Positions 1 through 6,774 of a stretch of DNA of 10,608 bases are shown one piece after another. Below the pieces are notes generated by a model. The model was not told the DNA's origin and ran no database searches. It saw nothing but the letters and a program-made list of their open reading frames with translations. This stretch comes from Pseudomonadota bacterium (GTDB lineage: Bacteria; Pseudomonadota; Alphaproteobacteria; Azospirillales; Azospirillaceae): NCBI GenBank assembly GCA_023411035.1, contig JAEYPE010000245.1, positions 1 to 10,608 on the forward strand, written 5' to 3'. Within the stretch, counting starts at the first letter, position 1; each line of letters opens with the position of its first letter. A program made the position numbers and the translations under genes.

Positions 1-914
1 TCGCCCTCCCGCTCCAGGGTCAGCGGCACGTCCACGCCCGCCGGGCCGAGATTCCACAGGGCGCGGTAGAAGTCGGCCAGCGAGCCCACCGGCTGCCCGG
101 CCACCGCGCGCACCACGTCGCCAGCACGCAGCTCCGCCCGCTGGGCCGGCCCGTCGCCAGCCAGCCCGACCAGCACCACACGCTCCCGCTCGTCCTGCGT
201 GGCGTAGAGTCCGAGCCAGGGGCGCGGCGGGCCGCTGACCTTCCCACGGGTCATCAGGTCGTCGAGGATCGGCTTCAGCAGGTCGATCGGCACGTTCATG
301 TTCAGCGGCAGGACGCGCTCCTCCTCAGCCCGGTACTGGAGCTGGAGGGAGCCGATGCCCAGCAACTCGCCCCCCGCCCCCAGCATCGCCGTGCCGCCCC
401 AGTTCGGATGGGCCGGCAGGGTGAACAGCGCGTCGTCGATCATGTATTCCCAATAGCCGGCGAACTCCTGCCGGGCGACAACCCGCGCGGTCAGCGACCG
501 TTCGCGCCCGCCGGCCCCGGCCACCACCACCGGGTCCCCCAACTGCATATGGCGCGAGGAGCCGAGCATCAGCGCGGGCGTGCCCAGCGGCGACAGCGCC
601 TGCACCAGCCCGAATCCGGTGGTGTGGTCGTAGGCCACCACATGGGCCTGCACCGCCCGCCCGTCGTGGGTGGTCAGCCAGACGTCATCGGCCTCCGCGA
701 TCAGATAGCCGATGGTCAGGACCAAGCCATCCTCGCGGATCACGGCGCCCTGCCCGGCCCGCTCCGTTCCCAGCACGTCGGCGGTGTAGGCGTCGTCCGG
801 GATGCTGGCGCGCAGGCCCACCACGGCGGACAGCGCCCGGTCCAGGTCATAGGCCAGATCATCCGGATCGGGCTGGAACTGCGGCGGAATCCGCCAGTCT
901 TCGGACGGGGGCAT
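1..914 (-). CDS. HtrA-like trypsin-fold/PDZ protein, predicted pseudoprotease (3' end beyond window)
   Basis: The minus-strand frame stays open from ATG at 914 to the window edge, giving 304 codons with no stop, so the C-terminus is missing. An AAAGGAG ribosome site ends 6 bases before the ATG. The fold follows HtrA/DegP (S1C): a protease-like region at about residues 25-225, then a PDZ-like domain from about 233 (RPWLGLYA, then ELRAGDVVRAVAGQPV). There is no signal peptide or membrane segment at the N-terminus, so the protein is probably cytoplasmic. The catalytic positions look lost. LTNNHVV of active HtrA reads LTIGYLI here (Tyr70 for His). The D-x-x-T-D motif reads DHTTG (Gly100 for Asp). 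GNSGGP reads PNWGGT (Trp172 for Ser). A binding or scaffold role is therefore more likely than proteolysis; partners are unknown. The alignment was made by eye against remembered family motifs. Confidence 0.8.
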   Translation of the reverse strand, partial: MPPSEDWRIPPQFQPDPDDLAYDLDRALSAVVGLRASIPDDAYTADVLGTERAGQGAVIREDGLVLTIGYLIAEADDVWLTTHDGRAVQAHVVAYDHTTGFGLVQALSPLGTPALMLGSSRHMQLGDPVVVAGAGGRERSLTARVVARQEFAGYWEYMIDDALFTLPAHPNWGGTAMLGAGGELLGIGSLQLQYRAEEERVLPLNMNVPIDLLKPILDDLMTRGKVSGPPRPWLGLYATQDERERVVLVGLAGDGPAQRAELRAGDVVRAVAGQPVGSLADFYRALWNLGPAGVDVPLTLEREG

Positions 915-932
915 CGGCGGCTCCTTTGCGCG

Positions 933-952
933 GGAGCGGGAAGACCCGCTCC
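933..952 (-). promoter_or_regulatory. Perfect 8-bp stem-loop in the leader of the HtrA-like gene
   Basis: GGAGCGGG (933-940) and CCCGCTCC (945-952) pair perfectly around a 4-base loop. On the minus strand the hairpin ends a few bases before the AAAGGAG ribosome site of the HtrA-like gene, so it could be an mRNA leader structure or an operator in the divergent promoter region. No T-tract follows it on either strand, so it is not a convincing terminator. Its function is not known. Confidence 0.4.
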
Positions 953-990
953 GCTTTCGGCTTCACTCTCCATGGCCTTACTTGGGGCGT

Positions 991-1016
991 GGAACGCGGC
1001 TGCGAAACCCGGCGTT
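991..1016 (+). promoter_or_regulatory. EcfG-type (general stress sigma factor) promoter for kbp
   Basis: GGAAC at 991-995 and CGTT at 1013-1016 are separated by exactly 17 bases. This matches the GGAAC-N16/17-CGTT consensus known for EcfG/SigT/RpoE2 sigma factors of the PhyR general stress response in Alphaproteobacteria. Transcription would start near 1023, leaving about 70 bases of leader before the kbp start. The site faces kbp. Its existence is read directly from the sequence; its use by EcfG is inferred. Confidence 0.65.
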
Positions 1017-1094
1017 CCGCTCTCCCTCCTCCGCGCGGAAACCTGCGGGCCTCTGGGGTGTTGTCCGGGATCGGATCAACGAAGGGAGGACACC

Positions 1095-1565
1095 ATGGGC
1101 CTGTTCGATTTCTTCCGCCGCGATCATGGCGAAAAAGTGGGCGACGCCGACACTCCGACCGCCGACGCGCTGAAGGCCCATCTCACGCAGGTCGGCCTGC
1201 CCACGAACGGGCTGGACATCCAGGTCGCCGACGACACCGTGACCGTCCGCGGCAGCACCGCCTCGCAGGAGGAGAAGGAGAAGATCGCGGTGGCGCTGGG
1301 CAACGTGAAGGGGGTGTCGCGGGTGGACGACCAGACGGCGGTCATCAGCGCCAATCAGGACCAGCCGACGATGCCGCCGCAGGAGCAGCCGGCCAGCCAG
1401 ACGCGGTTCCACACCGTGGAAAAGGGCGACACGCTGTCCGCCATCGCCAAGAAGGTCTACGGCGACCCGAACCGCTACCCGGCCATCTTCGAGGCGAACA
1501 AGCCCATGCTGACGGACCCGAACAAGATCTATCCCGGACAGGTCCTGCGCATCCCGCCGCAGTAA
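1095..1565 (+). CDS. kbp: BON-LysM protein, Kbp/YgaU family
   Basis: The protein has 156 residues, close to the 149 of E. coli Kbp (YgaU), which binds K+ and is induced by osmotic and general stress. The start MGLFDFF, the BON domain at about 23-84 (IQVADDTVTVRG, EEKEKIAVALGNVKGV) and the LysM domain at about 105-154 (HTVEKGDTLSAIAKKVYG, IFEANKPML, KIYPGQVLRIP) all match that family. A Gln/Pro-rich linker at about 87-103 joins the two domains. ATG 1095 was chosen because GGGAGGA lies 4 bases upstream and the MGLF start is conserved; the frame is open further upstream, but only as the antisense of the HtrA-like gene. There is no signal peptide, as in E. coli Kbp. A predicted EcfG promoter upstream suggests stress control. 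K+ sensing is transferred from the family and is not visible in the sequence. Confidence 0.9.
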   Translation: MGLFDFFRRDHGEKVGDADTPTADALKAHLTQVGLPTNGLDIQVADDTVTVRGSTASQEEKEKIAVALGNVKGVSRVDDQTAVISANQDQPTMPPQEQPASQTRFHTVEKGDTLSAIAKKVYGDPNRYPAIFEANKPMLTDPNKIYPGQVLRIPPQ

Positions 1566-1577
1566 CCCCGCCGCAGT

Positions 1578-1610
1578 GACCCGGAACCCGTCCGCGTCGG
1601 GCTCCGGGTC
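1578..1610. terminator. Probable bidirectional terminator between convergent kbp and yehW
   Basis: Arms 1578-1590 and 1598-1610 form a 13-bp GC-rich stem with one mismatch (A against C) and a 7-base loop. It lies 12 bases after the kbp stop and about 48 bases after the yehW stop on the other strand, the right place for a shared terminator of convergent genes. There is no clear U-tract on either side, so efficiency and mechanism are uncertain. Confidence 0.5.
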
Positions 1611-1657
1611 CCGCCGCGGACGGAGGTTTCGTGCAAGCCCGGCTATAAGCGATACGG

Positions 1658-2425
1658 TCAGGCGACGCCGTGCCTCCAGCGGGTGAGCAGCGCCGCCAGC
1701 CGGTCGAACCCCGCGTCCATCACCACCGCCAGAGCCGCGACGATCACCGCCCCCTGGATGACGTAGGCGGGGTTGGAGCCGTTCAGCCCGACGATGATCG
1801 GCAGGCCGAGCGTCTTCGCCCCGACCGTGGAGGCGATGGCCGCGGTGCCCAGGTTGATGACCGCCGCCGTCCGCACCCCGGCCAGGATCACCGGGGCGGC
1901 CAGCGGCAGGTCCACCCGCCACAGCATTTCGCCCGGTCCCATGCCCAGCCCGCGCGCCGCCTCCCGCACCGGGTCCGGCACCGATTCCAGGCCGGCCACC
2001 GTGTTCTCCACGATGGGCAGCAGCCCGTAGAGGGTCAGCGCGATCAGCGCCGGGGCCGGGCCGAAGCCCAGCACGGGAACCGAGACGGCGAGCACCGCCA
2101 CCGGCGGAAAGGTCTGGCCCATGGCGGCCACGGCGTCCAGGATGCCGCGGAACTCCGCCCCGAAGGGCCGCGTCACCGCGATGCCCGCCGCCCCGCCCAA
2201 AATGACGGCGGCCAGAGTGGACGCGCCGACCAGTGCCAGATGGTCCAGCGTCAGCGCCGGGAAGCTGTCGGCTTCGTACATGGGCCGGTCGAGCGCCGGA
2301 AAGGCCGCGCCGAACAGCGGCTTCAGCGCCGGCATGCCGAACACCAGCACCGTCAGCGCCAGCAGGCCCAGAACCAGCCGGTCTGTCAGAAGACGCCGGG
2401 CCGTAAGGCTTCCGACGCCGCTCAT
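1658..2425 (-). CDS. yehW: Osmoprotectant ABC importer, small permease subunit (YehW-like)
   Basis: This 255-residue inner-membrane permease matches E. coli YehW in size (243) and in its position as last gene of the operon. It has about five or six hydrophobic segments. The cytoplasmic coupling loop that docks on the ATPase is visible at about 150-162 (VPDPVREAARGLGMG, the EAA motif), followed by WRVDLPLAAPVILAGVR. The ATG at 2425 overlaps the ATPase stop in an ATGA tetranucleotide, so translation is probably coupled. It should form a heteromeric channel with the upstream YehY-like permease, driven by the YehX-like ATPase. The substrate is expected to be glycine betaine, choline or a similar compatible solute, by family. 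Confidence 0.87.
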   Translation of the reverse strand: MSGVGSLTARRLLTDRLVLGLLALTVLVFGMPALKPLFGAAFPALDRPMYEADSFPALTLDHLALVGASTLAAVILGGAAGIAVTRPFGAEFRGILDAVAAMGQTFPPVAVLAVSVPVLGFGPAPALIALTLYGLLPIVENTVAGLESVPDPVREAARGLGMGPGEMLWRVDLPLAAPVILAGVRTAAVINLGTAAIASTVGAKTLGLPIIVGLNGSNPAYVIQGAVIVAALAVVMDAGFDRLAALLTRWRHGVA

Positions 2426-3360
2426 GACCGGTCCGGCGAGCGCACGAGATCGGCGAGGTGAAGAACGCCCGCCGGGCGCCCCTGCCCGTCCACCACCGGC
2501 AGCCGGTCGGTGCCCCGCGCCACCATCTCGGCCAGGGCGTGGCGCAGGGATACGCCCGCTGGCAGGGGATCGCCCGGCGCGGACTCGCCGGCCCGCAGGC
2601 GCTCCGCCACCGTTTCCACCGCCAGCCGCTTCAGTCCCCAATCCTCGCGCCCCACCAGATCGCGCACCGTGGCGTCGGCGGGGCAGGTCAGCAACTCCAG
2701 CGGCGTGCCGGTCTGCGCCAGACGTCCGCGATCCAGAACGGCGACTTGGCTGGCGAGCCGCAGCGCCTCGTCCATATCGTGGGTGACGAAGACGATGGTG
2801 GTGCCGGTCGCCTTGTGGATCGCCGCCATTTCCGCCTGCAAGGTCCCGCGGGTGATGGGGTCGAGCGCGCTGAACGGCTCGTCCATCAGCAGGATGTGCG
2901 GCTCCGCCGCCAGCGCGCGGGCCACGCCGACGCGCTGCCGCTGCCCGCCGGATAGCTGGTGCGGGTAGGCGCCTCGGTGGCGCTCCGGGTCGAGGTTCAG
3001 AAGGGTCAGCAACGCCGTCACCCGGTCGCGCACCCGCGCCTTGGGCCAGCCGAGCAGGTCCGGCACGGTGGCGATGTTGCGCTCCACCGTCCAATGCGGG
3101 AACAGCCCAACGTCCTGGATGACGTAGCCCATGCGCCGGCGCAGCGCTTCGGGCTTCAGGCGGGCGATGTCCTCGCCGTCGACGCGGATGGTGCCGGCGT
3201 CGGGCGCGATCAAGCGGTTGATCATCTTCAGGACCGTGGATTTGCCGGAGCCGGACGGCCCGATCAGCACGCGGAACTCCCCCGCCGCCACGGTGAAGGA
3301 CACATCGTCCACCGCGGTCCACCCGCCGAACCGCTTGGTCACCCCGTCGAACGCGATCAC
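2422..3360 (-). CDS. yehX: Osmoprotectant ABC importer, ATPase subunit (YehX/OpuCA-like)
   Basis: This 312-residue nucleotide-binding subunit energises uptake. Visible motifs are Walker A GPSGSGKS at 34-41, Q-loop Gln82 (YVIQDVGLFPH), signature LSGGQRQR at 136-143, Walker B ILLMDEP at 156-162 with catalytic Glu161, D-loop SALD, and H-loop His194 (FVTHD). Residues about 265-309 look like a CBS-type module (GTDRLPVVDGQGRPAGVLHLADLV), as in OpuA/OpuC ATPases, where CBS modules sense ionic strength. Only one such repeat is evident here. The start is GTG 3360: GTGA overlaps the stop of the upstream permease by 4 bases and leads straight into the family's N-terminal strand. The frame is open further upstream, but that part is the shadow of the permease gene. 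Confidence 0.92.
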   Translation of the reverse strand: MIAFDGVTKRFGGWTAVDDVSFTVAAGEFRVLIGPSGSGKSTVLKMINRLIAPDAGTIRVDGEDIARLKPEALRRRMGYVIQDVGLFPHWTVERNIATVPDLLGWPKARVRDRVTALLTLLNLDPERHRGAYPHQLSGGQRQRVGVARALAAEPHILLMDEPFSALDPITRGTLQAEMAAIHKATGTTIVFVTHDMDEALRLASQVAVLDRGRLAQTGTPLELLTCPADATVRDLVGREDWGLKRLAVETVAERLRAGESAPGDPLPAGVSLRHALAEMVARGTDRLPVVDGQGRPAGVLHLADLVRSPDRS

Positions 3361-4508
3361 GCGACCGGCCTCCCGGCCATCGAGAGGGCGAGCGCCGATG
3401 CCAGCTTCAGCGCCGCGTCGGCGGCGACCGCCATCAGGATCACCGGCACCGCCCCCAGCAGCACGAGATCCAGCGCGTTGGCGAACAGCCCCTGGAACAT
3501 GATGGCCCCCAGCCCGCCGGCGCCGATCAGCGCCGCCACCGCCGCCAGCCCGACCGCCTGCACCAGCGTGATCCGCAGGCCGGACAGAAGCACCGGCAAC
3601 GCCAGCGGCACCTCCACCCGCCAGAAGATCTGGCGCGGCATCATGCCCATGCCCCGCGCGGCCTCCCGCACCGGGTCCGGCACGCCGGCCAGCCCCGCCG
3701 CGGTGTTGCGCGCGATGGGCAGCAGCGAATAGAGCGTCAGCGCGATCACCGCGGGAACCGGCCCCACCCCGCCGAATCCCATCGCCGACAGCGGCGCCAG
3801 CAGCAGCCCGAACAGCGCGATGGACGGGATCGTCTGCACGACGTTCAGCACTGGGAAGACCAGCCGCCCCACGGCGGGCGACCGCTGCGCCAGCACCCCC
3901 AGCGGCACCCCGATCAGCAGCGTCGGCACCAGCGCCGCCGCGACGAGGGCCGCGTGGCGCAGCACGGCGGCGGCGAAGACGTCCCGCTGGTTCGCGTATT
4001 CCTTCATGATCGAAAGCTGGTCGAGATGCCCTGCGGCGAACTGCCCGCCGATCAGCGCCGCCGTCAGCGCCCCCACGGCGATCCTCCCGACCGGACCCAG
4101 CCCGAGCCGCCGCACCCCGTCCAGCACGGCCAGCAGCGCCGCCGCCTCCATCACCCAAAAGCCCGCCCCGAAGGAGGTCCGCGCCGCCGGAGCCGCCGTC
4201 TCGGCAAGCAATGCCGCGTGCTGCCCGGCAAGCCAGACCAGCCCCGCCGCCGCCAGCACGCCCGCCCCGGTGTAGACGACATTCACCACCCGTCCGGCGC
4301 GCAGGAAGGGCACGGCCATCAGCGCGGCCACCGGCAGCAGCGCCGCCCCGCTCCAACCGGCCCCCGCCGCCGCGCCCAATGTGATGCCCTTCCCCGACAG
4401 CAGCCGGTTCGGCGCGAAGCCGAGGAACGGCAGGGCCAGCGCCGCCGCCACGGTGACGGCGGCGAGCAGCAGCGCGACGCGGTTGTGGATGAGGCGGACG
4501 CCGACCAT
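3357..4508 (-). CDS. yehY: Osmoprotectant ABC importer, large permease subunit (YehY-like)
   Basis: The 383-residue membrane protein is nearly the same length as E. coli YehY (385). The N-terminal half (about 10-160) carries additional hydrophobic segments (for example VALLLAAVTVAAALALPFLG). The binding-protein-dependent transport core is at about 180-375, with the EAA coupling loop PDPVREAARGMGMM at about 278-290 followed by WRVEVPLALPVLLSG. ATG 4508 is the only usable start, because an in-frame stop lies four codons upstream. It begins 20 bases after the binding-protein stop, with a weak GGGCGGG next to the ATG, so reinitiation from the upstream gene is likely. It pairs with the YehW-like subunit and the ATPase. 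The role is inferred from family and operon order. Confidence 0.9.
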   Translation of the reverse strand: MVGVRLIHNRVALLLAAVTVAAALALPFLGFAPNRLLSGKGITLGAAAGAGWSGAALLPVAALMAVPFLRAGRVVNVVYTGAGVLAAAGLVWLAGQHAALLAETAAPAARTSFGAGFWVMEAAALLAVLDGVRRLGLGPVGRIAVGALTAALIGGQFAAGHLDQLSIMKEYANQRDVFAAAVLRHAALVAAALVPTLLIGVPLGVLAQRSPAVGRLVFPVLNVVQTIPSIALFGLLLAPLSAMGFGGVGPVPAVIALTLYSLLPIARNTAAGLAGVPDPVREAARGMGMMPRQIFWRVEVPLALPVLLSGLRITLVQAVGLAAVAALIGAGGLGAIMFQGLFANALDLVLLGAVPVILMAVAADAALKLASALALSMAGRPVA

Positions 4509-4528
4509 CCCGCCCGTTCAAAAAGCCG

Positions 4529-5449
4529 TCAATTCAGAAATCCCTTGGACTTCAGATAGGTGGTGGCGACCGTCCGCGCGTCCTGCCCCTCCACGGCGAT
4601 CTTGGCGTTCAGCCCGCGCAGGGTCTCGGTGTCCAGGGAAGCGAACACCGGGTCCAGCAGGTCCCGGATCTTCGGGTGGGCGTCCAGCACGCCGTCGCGG
4701 ATGGTCGGGGCCGGCGCATAGACCATCTGCGCGCCCTTGGTGTCCTTCATGACCACGAGGTCCAGCGCGGCGATGGCGCCGTCCGTGCCGTAGACCATGG
4801 CCGTGTTGACGCCGGACGTGCCTTCCGCCGCCGCCCGGATGGTCGCCGCCGTGTCGCCGCCGGCCAGCACCAGGATCTGATCGGGCTTCAGGGTGAAACC
4901 ATAGGCTTTCTGGAAGGAAGGCAGCGCCGCCGGACTTTCCACGAACTCCGCCGAGGCGGCGAGCTTCGCCGCACCGCCCGCACCGGCCCAGCGGGCGAAG
5001 TCCTCCATGGTGGCGAGGTTGTTGGGCGCGGCCACGTCGCGGCGGAGCGCGATGGCCCAGGTGTTGTTGGCGGGCGCCGGGGCCAGCCAGACGATGTTGT
5101 GCTTGTCCCGGTCGAGCTGCTTGACCGTCTCATAGCCGGCGGCGGCGTTCTTCCAGGCCGGGTCGCTGTCGATGTTGAAGAAGAAGGCGCCGTTGCCGGT
5201 GTATTCCGGATAGATGTCGATCTCCCCGGCCAGCAGGGCGCTGCGCACGATCCGGGTGGGGCCAAGCTGGAGCTTGTTCTCCACCGGGATGCCGTTGGCC
5301 TCCAGCACCTGAAGGATCATGGTGCCGAGCAAGCCGCTTTCGGCGTCCAGCTTCGAACCGACACGGACCTTGTCCGCCGCCGCGGCGCTTCCCGCCGTCA
5401 GCAGCGCGCCAAGCGCAAGGGCGGCCACCGCCCGAATCATACGCCGCAT
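4529..5449 (-). CDS. osmF: Osmoprotectant ABC importer, periplasmic binding protein (OsmF/YehZ-like)
   Basis: This is the first gene of the importer operon and has 306 residues from the chosen start, against about 305 in E. coli OsmF. A Sec signal peptide is clear (MRRMIRAVAALALGALL, cleavage after AAA near residue 24). The mature part begins KVRVGSKLDAESGLLG, the usual opening of OpuAC/ProX-type binding domains, and holds IYPEYTGNG, a conserved motif of this group. Three ATGs are possible: 5458, 5449 and 5440. GGGAGG abuts the 5458 ATG, which is too close, but lies 9 bases before 5449, so 5449 is preferred. E. coli OsmF binds glycine betaine weakly and is stress-induced; the ligand here is not determined. 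No EcfG-like or strong sigma-70 promoter was found in the 117 bases upstream. Confidence 0.9.
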   Translation of the reverse strand: MRRMIRAVAALALGALLTAGSAAAADKVRVGSKLDAESGLLGTMILQVLEANGIPVENKLQLGPTRIVRSALLAGEIDIYPEYTGNGAFFFNIDSDPAWKNAAAGYETVKQLDRDKHNIVWLAPAPANNTWAIALRRDVAAPNNLATMEDFARWAGAGGAAKLAASAEFVESPAALPSFQKAYGFTLKPDQILVLAGGDTAATIRAAAEGTSGVNTAMVYGTDGAIAALDLVVMKDTKGAQMVYAPAPTIRDGVLDAHPKIRDLLDPVFASLDTETLRGLNAKIAVEGQDARTVATTYLKSKGFLN

Positions 5450-5496
5450 CGCCAGCATCCTCCCGACCGTATTCCGTTTGGTCCGTCAGGTAGGAT

Positions 5497-5519
5497 GGGC
5501 AAGCCCTGCCGCAGCGGCA
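5497..5519. promoter_or_regulatory. Dyad elements upstream of the osmF operon
   Basis: The hemH-osmF gap holds two adjacent inverted repeats: GGGC-AA-GCCC (5497-5506) and TGCCGC-A-GCGGCA (5507-5519). They lie 48-70 bases upstream of the osmF start, where an operator or the end of the hemH transcript could be. No T-tract follows on the minus strand. Both functions are guesses. Confidence 0.25.
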
Positions 5520-5566
5520 ACCCGCCCTTTCCGCCTGTGCGGTCCGGCCAATGCGGTCCCGACAAA

Positions 5567-6652
5567 TCAGGCAGTGATCCGGCCTTCCGCTTCGCGGGCC
5601 GTCATCGCCCCCGCGCCATCGATCCAGCCGCCCAGTTCCCGTTCCACGATGTCGGCCAGAAAAGCGATGTGGTCCGGATCGTCGTTCAGGCAGGGGATGT
5701 AGGTGAAACGCTCGCCGCCCGCGGCCATGAAGGCGTCTTTCACCAGGAAGCGGAGTTCCTCCAGCGTCTCCACGCAGTCGGCGGAGAAGCCCGGCGCGAT
5801 CACCGCGATCTTCGTCTTGCCGGCGCGGGCCAGTTCCTCCACCGTTCTGTCGGTGTAGGGCTTCAGCCACTCGGCCTTGCCGAAGCGCGACTGGAAGCTG
5901 TGCCGCACGCGCCCCGGCTCCCAGCCCAGCCGCTCCGCCAGCAGGCGCGTGGTCTTCACGCAGAAGCAGTGATAGGGGTCGCCGCGGTCCAGATAGGCTT
6001 GCGGCAGGCCGTGGAAGCTCGCCAACAGCACGTCCGGCGTGTGGTCCAGCGCCGCGATGTGCCGCTCCACCGACCGCGCCAGCGCCTCGATGTAGCCCGG
6101 CTCGTCGTGATAGGCGGGGACGGTGCGGACCGCCGGCTGCCAGCGCATCGCCATCAGCTTGCGGAACGCCTGGTCGTTCGCCGTGGCCGTGGTGGTCGCC
6201 GAATATTGCGGATAGAGCGGGAACAGCAGGATGCGGTCGCAGCCCTGGGCCTTCAGCCGCTCGATGGCCGGGCCGACCGCCGGCTGGCCGTAGCGCATGG
6301 CCCAGTCCACCACCACCGCCCCGCCGTGCCGCGCCGCCAGCGCCGCCGCCACGCCCTCCGTCTGGGCGCGGGTGATGGTCTTCAGCGGGCTTTCGTTCCG
6401 ATCCTCGTTCCAGATGCTTTTGTAGGCATGGCCGCTCTTGCCGGGCCGGACGGTCAGGATGATGCCGTTCAGGATCGGCCACCAGACCGCCTTCGGCACC
6501 TCGATCACGCGGGGGTCGGACAGGAATTCCTTCAGATAGCGGCGCATCGACCAGTAATCGGTCGCCTCCGGCGTTCCCAGATTCATCAGCAGCACACCGA
6601 CGGGGCGCGCGGGAACCGGCGGATGGTCGGTGGGCTTGGGGATGGGCAGCAT
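5567..6652 (-). CDS. hemH: Ferrochelatase (protohaem ferro-lyase)
   Basis: This enzyme inserts Fe2+ into protoporphyrin IX, the last step of protohaem synthesis. Family landmarks are visible: GVLLMNLGTPEA at about 19-30, YLKEFLSDPRVIE at 39-51, PLYPQYSATTTA at 145-156, the active-site His214 in LLASFHGLPQAYLDRGDPY, and the conserved Glu295 in APGFSADCVETLEEL, equivalent to the metal-handling His/Glu pair of B. subtilis ferrochelatase. ATG 6652 gives 361 residues, close to the usual 320-360. GAGGTGA lies upstream at workable spacing, and a TATTAT box (6686-6691) could be a -10 element starting mRNA just before it. ATG 6706 would add 18 residues with no family similarity. The gene is probably transcribed separately from the regulator upstream. 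Confidence 0.93.
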   Translation of the reverse strand: MLPIPKPTDHPPVPARPVGVLLMNLGTPEATDYWSMRRYLKEFLSDPRVIEVPKAVWWPILNGIILTVRPGKSGHAYKSIWNEDRNESPLKTITRAQTEGVAAALAARHGGAVVVDWAMRYGQPAVGPAIERLKAQGCDRILLFPLYPQYSATTTATANDQAFRKLMAMRWQPAVRTVPAYHDEPGYIEALARSVERHIAALDHTPDVLLASFHGLPQAYLDRGDPYHCFCVKTTRLLAERLGWEPGRVRHSFQSRFGKAEWLKPYTDRTVEELARAGKTKIAVIAPGFSADCVETLEELRFLVKDAFMAAGGERFTYIPCLNDDPDHIAFLADIVERELGGWIDGAGAMTAREAEGRITA

Positions 6653-6723
6653 GATGTCGGTCACCTCGAAGTCGCGGCGGGCAGCATAATAGCGAGCCGA
6701 ACCCATCGGAAGCAGACCTTTGT

Positions 6724-6742
6724 CCCTATGCGTGCGATAGGG
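6724..6742. promoter_or_regulatory. Small dyad between the GntR gene and hemH
   Basis: CCCTAT (6724-6729) and ATAGGG (6737-6742) form a 6-bp inverted repeat with a 7-base spacer, 33 bases after the GntR-gene stop and upstream of hemH on the same strand. It may be an operator for hemH or a weak transcript end. No U-tract follows. Confidence 0.25.
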
Positions 6743-6774
6743 CCGGACTATCCTCCAACCGTTCGGACAGCTTT

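Noticed and set aside
408..1094. An in-frame upstream extension of the BON-LysM gene
   Set aside because: This part is antisense to the HtrA-like gene, has no family similarity, and would bypass the strong ribosome site at the MGLFDFF start. It also spans the predicted EcfG promoter.
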